A DNA stretch of 64,000 nucleotides, taken from positions 372,001-436,000 of the forward strand of contig NZ_JAHBAH010000001.1 in assembly GCF_020510425.1 (NCBI RefSeq), written 5' to 3'. How positions within the stretch are numbered: the first letter of the stretch is position 1; every line of letters begins with the position of its first letter. Source of the stretch: Quatrionicoccus australiensis (lineage in GTDB: Bacteria; Pseudomonadota; Gammaproteobacteria; Burkholderiales; Rhodocyclaceae). This document shows positions 53,689 to 63,412 of the stretch, in pieces. A model generated the notes under the pieces. It ran no database searches, was not told the origin of the DNA, and saw nothing but the letters and a program-made list of their open reading frames with translations. The translations under genes were made by a program, and so were the position numbers.

Positions 53689-54042
53689 ATGGGGCGCCTG
53701 ACCACGCATGTACTCGACACCGCCAACGGCCGGCCCGCCGCCGGCATGCCCTTCACGCTGTACCGCATCGACGGCGCCACGCGCACGCAACTGCTCGCCG
53801 GCACGACCAACGCCGACGGCCGTTTTGACCCCCCGCTGCTCGAAGGCGAGGCGCTGACGCCGGGCACCTACGAACTGGTTTTCGCCAGCGCCGATTATTT
53901 CCGCGCCCTGGGTACCGAGTTGTCCGAGCCGCCCTTCCTCGACCGGATCAGCCTGGCCTTCGGCATTGCCGATGCAGCCAGCCATTACCACGTGCCCCTG
54001 CTCGTCTCGCCGTGGGCCTACTCGACCTACCGGGGCAGTTGA
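53689..54042 (+). CDS. uraH: 5-hydroxyisourate hydrolase (transthyretin-like)
   Basis: This 117-aa protein opens 5-hydroxyisourate to OHCU. Family marks are [16 protein letters not shown] near the N-terminus and the C-terminal YRGS. Length is typical for the tetrameric enzyme. The stop overlaps the puuD start (TGATG). Confidence 0.95.
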   Translation: MGRLTTHVLDTANGRPAAGMPFTLYRIDGATRTQLLAGTTNADGRFDPPLLEGEALTPGTYELVFASADYFRALGTELSEPPFLDRISLAFGIADAASHYHVPLLVSPWAYSTYRGS

Positions 54043-55226
54043 TGGACAGCGCTTACCTGATCGAAATCGGCTCGCTGCTGCTGCGCTGGTTGCACCTGAT
54101 CGTCGGCATCGCCTGGATCGGCTCGTCGTTCTATTTCGTCTGGCTCGACAACACGCTCAAGGCGCCGAGCGATCCCGATCTGATCGCCAAGGGCGTCGGC
54201 GGCGAGCTGTGGGCAGTGCACGGCGGCGGCTTCTACAACCCGCAGAAATACCTGGTCGCGCCCAAGAACCTGCCGGACGACCTGCACTGGTTCAAGTGGG
54301 AGTCCTACTCGACCTGGATCACCGGCTTCTTCCTGCTCGGCGTGCTCTATTACTCGCAGGCCGCGACCTACATGGTCGATCCGGCCAAGGCGGCACTGAC
54401 GCCGGGCCAGGCGATTGGCGTCGGCCTGGCAACGCTGGCCAGTGGCTGGCTGGTCTACGACGGCCTGTGCCGGCTGCTGATGAAGCGCAGCCTGCTGCTC
54501 TTCGCCGTGCTCTATTTCATCTTCGTGGTTGCCGTCGCCTACGTGCTGACCCACCTGCTCTCCGGCCGTGCCGCCTTCCTGCATGTCGGGGCGATGATCG
54601 CGACAACGATGAGCGGCAACGTCTTCTTCTGGATCATTCCCGGCCAGAAAACCACGGTCGCCGCCATGCAGCGCGGCGAGGTACCGGACGCCATCCACGG
54701 CCAGCGGGCCAAGCAGCGCAGCGTGCATAACAACTACCTGACGCTGCCGGTGCTGTTCTGCATGATCTCGAATCATTACGCCTTCACCTACAACCACCAG
54801 CAGGCCTGGCTGGTGCTGGCGGCGATCATGCTTGCCGCGGTGCTCATCCGCCATTTCTTCAATCTCAAGCACAAGGGCATTTTTGCCTGGCAATACCCGT
54901 TGACCGGTGGCGCCATCCTGCTTGCCGTCTTCGTCTGGCTGGCGCCGGCACCACTCGCCGTTTCGGCGGCCGCCGCACCGCAACTGGCCGACGTTCAACC
55001 GATCATCGCGGCGCGCTGCACCGGTTGCCACGCCACCGCACCAACGCTGATGCCAGCCGCGCCGGCCGGCGTGCTGCTCGACAATCCGGCCGCCATCCGC
55101 GCCAACGGCCCGCGCATCCTGGCCCAGGCCGTGCAGTTGAAGGCCATGCCGCTCGGCAACATCACCGCAATGACCGATGCCGAGCGCGCCAAACTGGCCG
55201 CCTGGGCGGCCGGCGGTTACCGCTGA
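54042..55226 (+). CDS. puuD: Membrane urate hydroxylase PuuD with cytochrome c domain
   Basis: This 394-aa protein has about eight to nine transmembrane helices (WLHLIVGIAWIGSSFYFVW at the start; SNHYAFTYNHQQAWLVL further on) and a C-terminal cytochrome c domain with CTGCH at 326-330 and possible axial Met369 in KAMPLGN. This is the membrane urate oxidase type that passes electrons to a cytochrome instead of making hydrogen peroxide. ATG at 54042 is coupled to uraH. A longer frame at 54012 lies within uraH. Confidence 0.9.
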   Translation: MDSAYLIEIGSLLLRWLHLIVGIAWIGSSFYFVWLDNTLKAPSDPDLIAKGVGGELWAVHGGGFYNPQKYLVAPKNLPDDLHWFKWESYSTWITGFFLLGVLYYSQAATYMVDPAKAALTPGQAIGVGLATLASGWLVYDGLCRLLMKRSLLLFAVLYFIFVVAVAYVLTHLLSGRAAFLHVGAMIATTMSGNVFFWIIPGQKTTVAAMQRGEVPDAIHGQRAKQRSVHNNYLTLPVLFCMISNHYAFTYNHQQAWLVLAAIMLAAVLIRHFFNLKHKGIFAWQYPLTGGAILLAVFVWLAPAPLAVSAAAAPQLADVQPIIAARCTGCHATAPTLMPAAPAGVLLDNPAAIRANGPRILAQAVQLKAMPLGNITAMTDAERAKLAAWAAGGYR

Positions 55227-55742
55227 TTACGGAGCAGCGCGATGCTTCTTCATCGGCGGCACGAACTGGTAGTCGATATCCCAGGGGAAGTAGATCCACT
55301 TGTCCTGGCTGAACTGCTTGACGCAGAGATCGACCACCTCGCGCCCCTGCGGCTTGGCGTAGAGCGTCGCGAAATAGGCCTTGGGCAGCAGCTTGCGGAT
55401 GACGCGCGCGGTGTTGCCGGTATCGACCAGGTCGTCGATCAGCAGAAAGCCTTCGCCATCGTGATCGACGCCCTTGAGTATCTTGACTTCCTTGCGTGCA
55501 GTCTGCGCCGCGTCGTCGGAAGCCGCCTCGTAGCTCGAAGCGCAGATCGTGTCGACCAGGCGGATTTCCAGCTCGCGCGCGACCAGCGCGGCCGGGATCA
55601 GGCCGCCGCGGGCGATGGCGATGATGCCCTTGAACGGTCCCTTTTCCAGCAATTGATGGCAGAGCAGGCGCGTGTCGCGATGCAGCTCCGGCCAGGAGAT
55701 CACGATATCGTCGCGGTAGGGGCTGGCGGGGGTATTTTCCAT
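55227..55742 (-). CDS. gpt: Xanthine-guanine phosphoribosyltransferase
   Basis: This 171-aa type I phosphoribosyltransferase resembles E. coli Gpt: KGIIAIARGGLIPAALVARE, the PRPP loop GFLLIDDLVDTGNTARV and the C-terminal KWIYFPWDIDYQFVPP, which is the characteristic base-binding part. It salvages xanthine and guanine, the same compounds that feed the urate pathway around it. It starts 50 bp from puuE on the opposite strand and shares that intergenic region. Confidence 0.92.
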   Translation of the reverse strand: MENTPASPYRDDIVISWPELHRDTRLLCHQLLEKGPFKGIIAIARGGLIPAALVARELEIRLVDTICASSYEAASDDAAQTARKEVKILKGVDHDGEGFLLIDDLVDTGNTARVIRKLLPKAYFATLYAKPQGREVVDLCVKQFSQDKWIYFPWDIDYQFVPPMKKHRAAP

Positions 55743-55792
55743 GGTGCATTCCCGAGAAAAAAGAATGGGCCGCAGTATAGTTGGAGGCAGCT

Positions 55793-56740
55793 ATGAGCCA
55801 TATACGCAAAACCGAATACCCGCGTGATCTGATTGGATATGGTGCGCGCCCGCCGCATGCCGCCTGGCCCGGCAATGCCCGGATTGCCGTGCAGTTCGTG
55901 CTCAATTATGAAGAAGGCGGCGAGAACTGCGTGCTGCATGGCGACGCCGGCTCCGAGCAGTTCCTCTCCGAGATGTTCAACCCGGCCAGCTATCCGGAAC
56001 GCCACCTGTCGATGGAGTCGATCTACGAATACGGCTCGCGCGTCGGCGTCTGGCGCATCCTGCGTGAATTCGAAAAGCGCGGCCTGCCGCTCACCGTGTT
56101 CGGCGTTGGCATGGCGCTGCAACGCCACCCGGAACTGACCGCCGCCTTTGTCGAACTCGGCCACGAAATCGCCTGCCACGGCTGGCGCTGGATCCACTAC
56201 CAGCATGTTGACGAAGCCATTGAGCGCGAGCACATGCGCCTGGCACTGGAGGTCATCGAACAGATGACCGGCCAGCGCCCGCTCGGCTGGTACACCGGCC
56301 GCGACAGCCCGAACACGCGCCGTCTGGTCGCCGACGACGGTCGACTGCTCTACGACAGCGATTATTACGGCGACGACCTGCCCTTCTGGACCGAAGTCAC
56401 CAAGAGCGACGGCACGCCGGTGCCGCACCTGATCGTGCCCTACACGCTCGACACCAACGACATGCGTTTTTGCCTGCCGCAAGGCTTCAGCCACGGCGAT
56501 CCGTTCTTCCAGTATTTGAAGGACAGTTTCGACGTGCTCTACGCCGAAGGCGACGAATCGCCCAAGATGCTGTCGATCGGCATGCACTGCCGCCTGCTCG
56601 GCCGGCCCGGCCGCTTCCTGGCGCTGCAACGCTTTCTCGACCATATCGAACAACACGACCGGGTCTGGGTCTGTCGCCGCCTCGACATCGCCCGCCACTG
56701 GATCGCCACCCACCCATACCGCAAGGACTCCGCACTATGA
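55793..56740 (+). CDS. puuE: Allantoinase PuuE (polysaccharide-deacetylase-like)
   Basis: This 315-aa protein belongs to the cofactor-less allantoinase type of the NodB fold. [43 protein letters not shown] and [15 protein letters not shown] match the family. It converts allantoin to allantoate. GGAG precedes the ATG at 55793. The stop overlaps alc by ATGA. Confidence 0.93.
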   Translation: MSHIRKTEYPRDLIGYGARPPHAAWPGNARIAVQFVLNYEEGGENCVLHGDAGSEQFLSEMFNPASYPERHLSMESIYEYGSRVGVWRILREFEKRGLPLTVFGVGMALQRHPELTAAFVELGHEIACHGWRWIHYQHVDEAIEREHMRLALEVIEQMTGQRPLGWYTGRDSPNTRRLVADDGRLLYDSDYYGDDLPFWTEVTKSDGTPVPHLIVPYTLDTNDMRFCLPQGFSHGDPFFQYLKDSFDVLYAEGDESPKMLSIGMHCRLLGRPGRFLALQRFLDHIEQHDRVWVCRRLDIARHWIATHPYRKDSAL

Positions 56741-57768
56741 GCGACGCTGCGCCCATCGTTTCCGCCCCCGCCACCCTGCCCGACTGGGCGACCCGTTCGG
56801 TGAACCTCGCCGACGCCCGCATCGGCGCGCGCGCCATCGCCGCCAGCGACGAATTCTTCGCGCCGCTCGAACGCCTGCTCAACCCGGAACCGGCAGTGTT
56901 CATCCCCGGCAAGTACGACGCCAACGGCAAATGGATGGACGGCTGGGAAACCCGCCGCAAGCGCACCGCCGGCTACGACTGGAGCCTGGTCAAGCTCGGC
57001 CGGCGCGGCATCGTGCGCGGCTTCGACGTCGACACCAGCCACTTCACCGGCAACTTCGCGCCGGCCATCTCGATCGACGCCACCGATTGCGAATCGGACG
57101 ACCCGGCCGTGCTCGCCAACGCCCGCTGGACGCGCATCCTGCCGTCCACGACCTTGTCGGGCAACAGCCATCACCTGCTCGAAATCAGCAGCACCGACAC
57201 CTGGAGCCACCTGCGCCTGAACATCTACCCGGATGGCGGCATCGCCCGCCTGCGCGTCTATGGCCAGCCGGTCGGCGTCTTCGATGCCAACGAGCCGGAA
57301 CGTATCTACGACCTCGTCGCGCTGGAAAACGGCGGCCGCGCCGTGGCCTGGAACGACGCCCACTTCGGCTGCGCCGCCAACCTGATCGCGCCGGGCCGCG
57401 GCATCAACATGGGCGACGGCTGGGAAACCCGGCGCCGGCGCGAACCCGGCAACGACTGGTGCATCCTGCAACTGGGCACGCCCGGCAGCATCGAGCGCAT
57501 CGAAGTCGACACCGCCCACTTCAAGGGCAACTACCCCGACCGCTTCTCGCTGCAGGCGGCGCGCATGGACGGCGGCACCGACCAGTCGGTGATCACGCAG
57601 AGCATGTTCTGGCCCTTCCTGATCAGCGAACAGAAGCTCTCGATGGACGCCATCCACACCTTCAGCGGCAACCTCGCCGACCTCGGCCCGGTCACGCATG
57701 TGCGCCTCAACATCATCCCCGACGGCGGCGTCTCGCGCCTGCGCCTGTGGGGCAAGGTGGCCTGGTGA
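56737..57768 (+). CDS. alc: Allantoicase
   Basis: This 343-aa enzyme splits allantoate to ureidoglycolate and urea. Two repeats of the same fold are visible: each has DGWETRRKR or DGWETRRRR, then [12 protein letters not shown] or [12 protein letters not shown], and [16 protein letters not shown] or [16 protein letters not shown]. Length is normal. The stop overlaps the GTG start of allA. Confidence 0.96.
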   Translation: MSDAAPIVSAPATLPDWATRSVNLADARIGARAIAASDEFFAPLERLLNPEPAVFIPGKYDANGKWMDGWETRRKRTAGYDWSLVKLGRRGIVRGFDVDTSHFTGNFAPAISIDATDCESDDPAVLANARWTRILPSTTLSGNSHHLLEISSTDTWSHLRLNIYPDGGIARLRVYGQPVGVFDANEPERIYDLVALENGGRAVAWNDAHFGCAANLIAPGRGINMGDGWETRRRREPGNDWCILQLGTPGSIERIEVDTAHFKGNYPDRFSLQAARMDGGTDQSVITQSMFWPFLISEQKLSMDAIHTFSGNLADLGPVTHVRLNIIPDGGVSRLRLWGKVAW

Positions 57769-58259
57769 AAAAGCTCGTTCCGGAAGCGTTGACCGCTGCC
57801 GCCTTCGCGCCCTTCGGCGACGTCATGGCGGTCGACGCCGCAAAAACGCCGATTTCCATCAACGGCGGCAACACCGAGCGCTACCACGACCTGGCCAGAC
57901 TCGACGCCGGCCCGGACGGCAAGCTGATCGTCAGCATCTTCCGCGGCCAGCCACGCTCGCTGCCCTTCGCCGTCAGCATGATGGAACGCCACCCGCTCGG
58001 CTCGCAGGCCTTCATGCCGCTCGGCAACCAGCCCTACCTGGTCGTCGTCGCCCGCCCCGGCCCGGCGCCCGGCCCGGACGACCTGCGCGCCTTCCTCGCC
58101 CAGCCCGGCCAGGGCGTCAATTACGCAACCGGCGTCTGGCATCACCCGCTGCTCGCGCTCAATGAAATTGGCGATTTTCTGGTGGTCGACCGTTCAGGGC
58201 CGGGCAACAACTGCGACGAAGTCAGCATCGAACCGCCAGTCAGCCTGAGCCTGGATTAA
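57765..58259 (+). CDS. allA: Ureidoglycolate lyase
   Basis: This 164-aa cupin-like enzyme gives glyoxylate and a second urea. Family segments are [42 protein letters not shown] and [10 protein letters not shown]. The GTG start at 57765 overlaps the alc stop (GTGA) and fits the family N-terminus; no ATG is available there. It closes the urate to urea route. Confidence 0.93.
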   Translation: MKKLVPEALTAAAFAPFGDVMAVDAAKTPISINGGNTERYHDLARLDAGPDGKLIVSIFRGQPRSLPFAVSMMERHPLGSQAFMPLGNQPYLVVVARPGPAPGPDDLRAFLAQPGQGVNYATGVWHHPLLALNEIGDFLVVDRSGPGNNCDEVSIEPPVSLSLD

Positions 58260-58345
58260 TCGGGCAAACCCGGCCGGCAACAAGGCGCGCGAAGCGGGCA
58301 GCGTAAAATGGCGGCGCCCTCCGCCCTCACCTTGTTTCCCGCCCC

Positions 58346-58939
58346 ATGGCCCAAACCCTCGCCGCGCCCGTCCATAGCGAACTGCTAATCAAGAAAAGCC
58401 GCTTCCTCGGCTGCGTGCAACCGGTCGCCGACCGCGCCGCGGCGCAGGCCGTCATCGCCCAATTGCGCGCCGCCCACCCCGGCGCCGCGCACGTCTGCTG
58501 GGCCTTGCTCGCCGGCGGCCAGTCGGCCGCGGTCGATGACGGCGAACCGAGCGGCACCGCCGGCCGCCCCATGCTCGAAGTGCTGCGCCACCAGGATTTC
58601 GACGGCGTGCTCGCCAGCGTCGTGCGCTACTACGGCGGCATCCAGCTCGGCGCCGGCGGCCTGCTGCGCGCCTACACCGACAGCATCGCCCAGGCCCTGC
58701 GCGACGCCCGCAAAATCCCCATCGTCAAGCAACGTGAACTGCGTTGCGAACTGCCCTACGCGCTGGAAGGCCTGCTGCGTCGCGAAATCGAGGCGGTCGG
58801 AGCAAGCCTGACCGGCATCGAGCACGGCGCGCAGGTGAACTGCGTTTTCCGGCTGGCGGAAAGTGAAGCCCCCGCCTTGATCGCCCGGCTCAATGAGGCT
58901 GGGCAAGGACGGGTTGTTTGGCTGGAGGATGGGGTTTAG
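58346..58939 (+). CDS. YigZ/IMPACT family protein
   Basis: This 197-aa protein shows SRFLGCVQPVADRAAAQAVI, ALLAGGQSAAVDDGEPSGTA and VVRYYGGIQLGAGGLLRAY, the conserved core of the IMPACT/YigZ family; a C-terminal DUF1949-like half follows. The bacterial role is not settled; links to translation have been proposed. It has no evident tie to the allantoin genes before it, from which it is separated by 86 bp. Confidence 0.9.
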   Translation: MAQTLAAPVHSELLIKKSRFLGCVQPVADRAAAQAVIAQLRAAHPGAAHVCWALLAGGQSAAVDDGEPSGTAGRPMLEVLRHQDFDGVLASVVRYYGGIQLGAGGLLRAYTDSIAQALRDARKIPIVKQRELRCELPYALEGLLRREIEAVGASLTGIEHGAQVNCVFRLAESEAPALIARLNEAGQGRVVWLEDGV

Positions 58940-59257
58940 GGGGAGAGGTTGCGGATAGTGCGGGACGACAGAAGGCTGTTCATCGGCCTTTGCTGTCGTT
59001 GATGGCTCTTGCGGAAGTAGTCCGCAATGGAGCGGAGAGCAGTCGTTCATAAGTCAACGAAACGGTCGACTTGTTCGAACGCGCACTCCGACTGATTAGT
59101 CAATAGGTTACGTTACGTCAACAGCCTGCTACCATTCAATATCCAAACTTCATCGACAGCAGCGCTTTTCTTTAAGTATGGCTGCATTTGTGAAGCCATC
59201 GGTAACGCTTGGCTCAATTTCCATAACGGCTCTAGTCCTCCACAAAAAGGATCTCGC
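58940..59257. other. Intergenic region before the STAND nuclease gene
   Basis: This stretch has no convincing gene. It contains one imperfect hairpin (58965-58999), ACGACAG..AAGGC pairing with GCC..CTGTCGT, and a short direct repeat GTTACGTTAC near 59108-59117. Composition turns AT-richer from about 59050. No clear sigma-70 promoter could be assigned. Confidence 0.5.
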
Positions 59258-59287
59258 ATGGCGAGTTTGATTCGCGACCATTTATGA
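59258..59287 (+). CDS. 9-codon leader ORF upstream of STAND nuclease
   Basis: The frame MASLIRDHL ends in TGA (59285-59287), which overlaps the ATG of the large gene at 59284 (ATGA). It has a strong Shine-Dalgarno (AAAAAGGA, about 6 nt before its ATG), while the large gene has none of its own. Translation of the big protein may thus depend on re-initiation after the mini-ORF. Whether the peptide itself matters is unknown. Confidence 0.45.
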   Translation: MASLIRDHL

Positions 59288-62200
59288 CGAAATTTGTCGG
59301 AATCCCAAATCGTGACGCGACAGCCAGCATTCGTGGGTATGTCTATCAGATATACCAAAGCGTGTTGGCCTGGATGCTCCTCGGTGAAAACGAAGTCCTC
59401 GTTCTGGAAGGTGCTGAGGACTTTGATGTTCAGTCAGGGTTATCAATTGTAACAACTCAAGTCAAACATCAGTCCGGTAATGTCACACTACGTTCATCGG
59501 CGGTGGTCGATGCCATCAATAACTTTTGGATCCACCAACGGAGCAATACCGATTTTCAAGTTACCCTCCGCTTCCTCAGCACAGCGGAGGCTGGTTGCGA
59601 GCAAGGCGCCCCGTTTGGATCGGATAGATGTGGACTGGAGTATTGGCGTTCCACTGCTCACGGCGCGACGGACGGTGAGAGTCTGCGCCAGTTTTTCCTC
59701 ACGTTACCCCTCGATGAAGCTCTGCTCGAGTTCATTCGTTCGGCTTCAGCAGTCGCTCTATGCGATCGCCTCCTTGCCCGCATTCAGTGGGACTTGGGTT
59801 CAAAAGACACAGCGGCACTCCAATATGTAATTGAAAACAAGCTGAAAGTGCATGGGGCGAAACGGGGCATTAACACTCACTATTCGACCCATGCGCTCCC
59901 ACATCTTCTTAAAAGAGTCGCCGACCTTCTAACAAAAGATGGGTTGAAGCAACTTTACTATGGCGATTTTCTAAGCGCTTTCGATGAAGCGACAAGTGAG
60001 GTGATTCCTCGTGGCGCCCTGGACGCCATGCAAAATTCCGGTGCTATGCAGTTGACTTTTAGGATGCAAGAGGCCGGTGAGATTGCGCGCCTCGCGGCGA
60101 TGCCACCTAGCTTGGGTACCCCTCTCCCCAGGGTCAGGGGCGCAATTGGCCGGGCCAATCTTGTTAGTCGAATTGCGGCACTATTAAAGTCGACAAAGAC
60201 TGTTTTCCTTTACGGGAGTAGCGGTGTCGGAAAGACAAACCTAGCCTCGTTAGTCACAGAAGAGATCGGTGGCGCATGGCTTTGGGCAGGATTTCGCGGG
60301 CGTTCCCCTGAACAAGTTCGGGAGGGGCTAACAAGAGCAACATACGAGATCGAATCCGTCGACGATCCTATCCTTATGGTTCTTGATGACGTTGAACTCG
60401 GTCGTATCTCTCAATTTGAGCGGGAGTTCGTTGCTCTTATCTTTGCGGTAGCGCAACGAGATGGCCTTGTCCTGATTACGGGCATTGCTCGACCGCCTTT
60501 GCAGCTTTTCCCCAAATTATGGCTGACAACCGACTGCGAGGTACCGGTTCCGTACTTCGACGAGTCTGAGGTCAATCATTTGCTTTTGGAACATGGGCTA
60601 TCCGACAGCAGACTGCGGGAGGGGTGGGCGCGTGTCATCTTCCTGTCCACGTATGGGCATCCTCAATTGGTTCATGCGAGAGTACGAACCCTAAGTGCCC
60701 AAGGTTGGCCGCCAGTAACGCTTTCCGACTTAACCGGAAGTGAGGACATAACAAGGGTTCGCCAGGAGGCGCGCCAGCGATTGCTTGAGCAATTCCCCAG
60801 CGACGCAACGCGTACGCTGGCGTACCGCTTAAGTGTGATAATTGGGTCGTTTTCTCGACAAACAGTCATTGCTGTCGCGAATGCCCCGCAAGCGATTCCA
60901 TTGGCCGGAGAAGCATTTGACCACCTTGTTGGGCCGTGGATTGAGCGAGAAGATGAAAATCGCTTCCGAGTATCTCCCCTGCTTGGAGGGGCTGCTGAGA
61001 CAGTTCTGCCGCCCGGCGAAATTAAAGCTGTCCACGTTGCGATAGCGCAAAACTACCTTGGCAGGCGCACCCTAAATCAGTATGAACTCGCCACCGCATT
61101 CTTCCATGCATTCATGGCGAAAGACCTAGCAACATTGGCGGCGATTGCTAATGGCATTGTCTTGGAAGATGGCGAGCATATTGGCCTGCTATATGATGCG
61201 ATGACGTGGTTCCCGCATCTTGCTCTGGAAGCCGGCCAGCGGATCGTCGAAGAAAATCCGAACGTTGATTTGTTGCTCCGTTTGGCTCAATTCAGATTCG
61301 TCACCTCATCAGTCAATACGGAGAATGCGTTAAAGATTGTCGATCGTCTGGAAGAGCTTCTGGCGGCAATGGAAGACTCCAGCCTGAAGAAGATGTCCGA
61401 GGCGATGGTCTATGGGGTTGTCTTAAATACGATCGACATTCATATTCCGTCGCAAACCGTTGTTCGGATGTTGTCCTGCTTGATCGATACGGCGACGACA
61501 CCAGACCTGAAGGATATTTATGCAAATCTGGGGCGGAATCGTCCACCTGGGATGCCTCGCATAGGAAGCGACCGGCCGGAGCAACTGCTGTTCTCCTACC
61601 AAGCAGTTCGTTTGAGTGGGCTAGATGATCTTGAGGCACTCGTTGCATCCCTAGATGAACTCCCTAAGGACAAGCGTGATTTGCTTCTTGGTGTATGCGA
61701 TTCGGATATTTGTTTTGCCTCCCTCCTCATTGGAAATGCTTGGTGGTCCGATGTAAAAGATGGATTGCTTGATGTCGGCAAAGCTTTAACCGTACTTAAG
61801 ACTGTCGAACTAACATCGCGGTGCTGGGGAGCCAATGAAATTGTTCAGGCATGCCAGGTTGCGACCTCAGTCATACACGATGAGTACGGTAATTCTGCTG
61901 AGAACGCATTGGCAGTGCTCGATAAAGCTGAGGCCGAATTTCCAAACATTGCAAACCTGGTCAACCAGCGAGCCAAGGTGCTCTTCCATGCAAAACGCGA
62001 GCTGGATGCAATACCTATTGCCGGAAAAGCGTTGTCCTTGCCAGGACTCTCGAATGTCGAGTACGTGTATACCTGCCGCCATGCCGGGATAGCGGCCGCA
62101 AATCTTGGAAACTGGGCACGTGCGACGGAATTCTTCGAAACGGGATCCCAACGCGCATTGAAGTCGACTGTGCAGAAACCCATGGGTATTGGCTTGATGG

Positions 62201-63339
62201 CTGACGCTGCATTCGGCTACTGGAAGCAAGGCAAGCAGCAACAGAGCATTTCTAGGTTTGCAAATACGCTTGAATTACTGGAACCTGTCCCGGTTACAGA
62301 CGACATCAAACTGCGCAATCTCCACGCCACAGTTCGCCATTGCGTAACTTGGATTCACCTTGAAGCGGTCAAGGAGCGATCAGAGCATATAGCCGAACCG
62401 CGCCCCGGAATGTGTAGTAACCAGGAACCGCATGAGGGAATTAAGAGCCATAGGATTGTCGCGATATCGGGAGCTTGGGCGCTTCTGCGTAGTACCGAAC
62501 AAGCGCTTGGCCTAGATTGCGGAATTCGGACACATGCAGACAAATTCTCCGAGGCAGAGCAGCCTCTCTTCGTTGCGGGATACCAGCGAACTGTAGCGTT
62601 TGAGGCTGCCCTAAAAACCCCCCCTTGGGATGGTTTGGTCTCAGCGTATGTACGAATGCACGAGGCGATGCATTACTCCAAAGCACTCAGGATTGAAGAG
62701 CGCGAAGAGGACGGCTGGCAGCTTGGGGAAATCCCACCACTGCCGGAGGATTACTGGAGAAAGCCGGGAAATTGGGGGCTAACGTATCAAATATTCTTGG
62801 CTGCCTGCGTGAATTGTTTGGCTCGCCATCCCGACCAATCATTCCCCGTTGAGCAGTGGCGAGCAGATTTGTCCACACTAGCTCCATTACCCAGCGAAGT
62901 CGCGCAGTTTTTGGATGTTCTTGAAGGCTGCTCGGCCGATGAATCTTTATGCCAGAAGCTTGGTGCTGGGTTGGTTGCGCTACACCATGGTCCCGTTTCG
63001 GCGGATGAATTATGGAAGATATCCTTCCGGCTTCTGAATGCTCTTGAACCAGTAAAGCGATGGATTGAACTAGATGCTGAAACGTTGGCAATCAGGAAAT
63101 GGCTTTTTGCGGTCGATAATCAGCAGTTTGCTTTCGCAGCCCCCCGGATGGCTATTCCCGCAATTAAGGCTTCATGTGTGGACAACTCTCTAAACGGACT
63201 GGCGAAGGTCGCTACAGTGCTCTCTATTGCTGCGCCTTATCTGTCAATTCGGATGTCAGTTGAGGCAAGGGCGATGCTAACAAAAATCGCTGCGACCCCG
63301 ACAGGGGACTCAACGGTCAGGAGTCCCCAAAATTGCTGA
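59284..63339 (+). CDS. STAND NTPase with Cap4-like nuclease, candidate antiphage protein
   Basis: This 1351-aa protein has an N-terminal DUF4297/Cap4-type nuclease. Its RGYVYQ (17-22), LEGAEDFD (41-48) and TQVKH (58-62) match the PD-(D/E)xK pattern with Glu/Asp and Lys61. A STAND-type P-loop NTPase follows, with Walker A GSSGVGKT (311-318), Walker B ILMVLDDVE (363-371) and a sensor-like ITGIAR (398-403). A winged-helix part ends near 600. The remainder (about 620-1350) is alpha-helical, TPR-like and probably senses a ligand. This layout is that of Avs-type antiviral proteins. It stands alone between YigZ and DsbA genes, and its base composition is AT-richer than theirs. The defence role is inferred from domains; no phage target can be named. 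Confidence 0.8.
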   Translation: MTKFVGIPNRDATASIRGYVYQIYQSVLAWMLLGENEVLVLEGAEDFDVQSGLSIVTTQVKHQSGNVTLRSSAVVDAINNFWIHQRSNTDFQVTLRFLSTAEAGCEQGAPFGSDRCGLEYWRSTAHGATDGESLRQFFLTLPLDEALLEFIRSASAVALCDRLLARIQWDLGSKDTAALQYVIENKLKVHGAKRGINTHYSTHALPHLLKRVADLLTKDGLKQLYYGDFLSAFDEATSEVIPRGALDAMQNSGAMQLTFRMQEAGEIARLAAMPPSLGTPLPRVRGAIGRANLVSRIAALLKSTKTVFLYGSSGVGKTNLASLVTEEIGGAWLWAGFRGRSPEQVREGLTRATYEIESVDDPILMVLDDVELGRISQFEREFVALIFAVAQRDGLVLITGIARPPLQLFPKLWLTTDCEVPVPYFDESEVNHLLLEHGLSDSRLREGWARVIFLSTYGHPQLVHARVRTLSAQGWPPVTLSDLTGSEDITRVRQEARQRLLEQFPSDATRTLAYRLSVIIGSFSRQTVIAVANAPQAIPLAGEAFDHLVGPWIEREDENRFRVSPLLGGAAETVLPPGEIKAVHVAIAQNYLGRRTLNQYELATAFFHAFMAKDLATLAAIANGIVLEDGEHIGLLYDAMTWFPHLALEAGQRIVEENPNVDLLLRLAQFRFVTSSVNTENALKIVDRLEELLAAMEDSSLKKMSEAMVYGVVLNTIDIHIPSQTVVRMLSCLIDTATTPDLKDIYANLGRNRPPGMPRIGSDRPEQLLFSYQAVRLSGLDDLEALVASLDELPKDKRDLLLGVCDSDICFASLLIGNAWWSDVKDGLLDVGKALTVLKTVELTSRCWGANEIVQACQVATSVIHDEYGNSAENALAVLDKAEAEFPNIANLVNQRAKVLFHAKRELDAIPIAGKALSLPGLSNVEYVYTCRHAGIAAANLGNWARATEFFETGSQRALKSTVQKPMGIGLMADAAFGYWKQGKQQQSISRFANTLELLEPVPVTDDIKLRNLHATVRHCVTWIHLEAVKERSEHIAEPRPGMCSNQEPHEGIKSHRIVAISGAWALLRSTEQALGLDCGIRTHADKFSEAEQPLFVAGYQRTVAFEAALKTPPWDGLVSAYVRMHEAMHYSKALRIEEREEDGWQLGEIPPLPEDYWRKPGNWGLTYQIFLAACVNCLARHPDQSFPVEQWRADLSTLAPLPSEVAQFLDVLEGCSADESLCQKLGAGLVALHHGPVSADELWKISFRLLNALEPVKRWIELDAETLAIRKWLFAVDNQQFAFAAPRMAIPAIKASCVDNSLNGLAKVATVLSIAAPYLSIRMSVEARAMLTKIAATPTGDSTVRSPQNC

Positions 63340-63412
63340 CGTTGCCAGCGAGACAATCCAATGTCAGCTCCGGCCGAGAACCAGCCACCAACCATCTAGC
63401 CCTCTCTCCGCT

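Noticed and set aside
59113..59358. 81-codon minus-strand frame across the start of the STAND gene.
   Set aside because: No start site support, overlaps the nuclease domain coding region and has no recognisable features.
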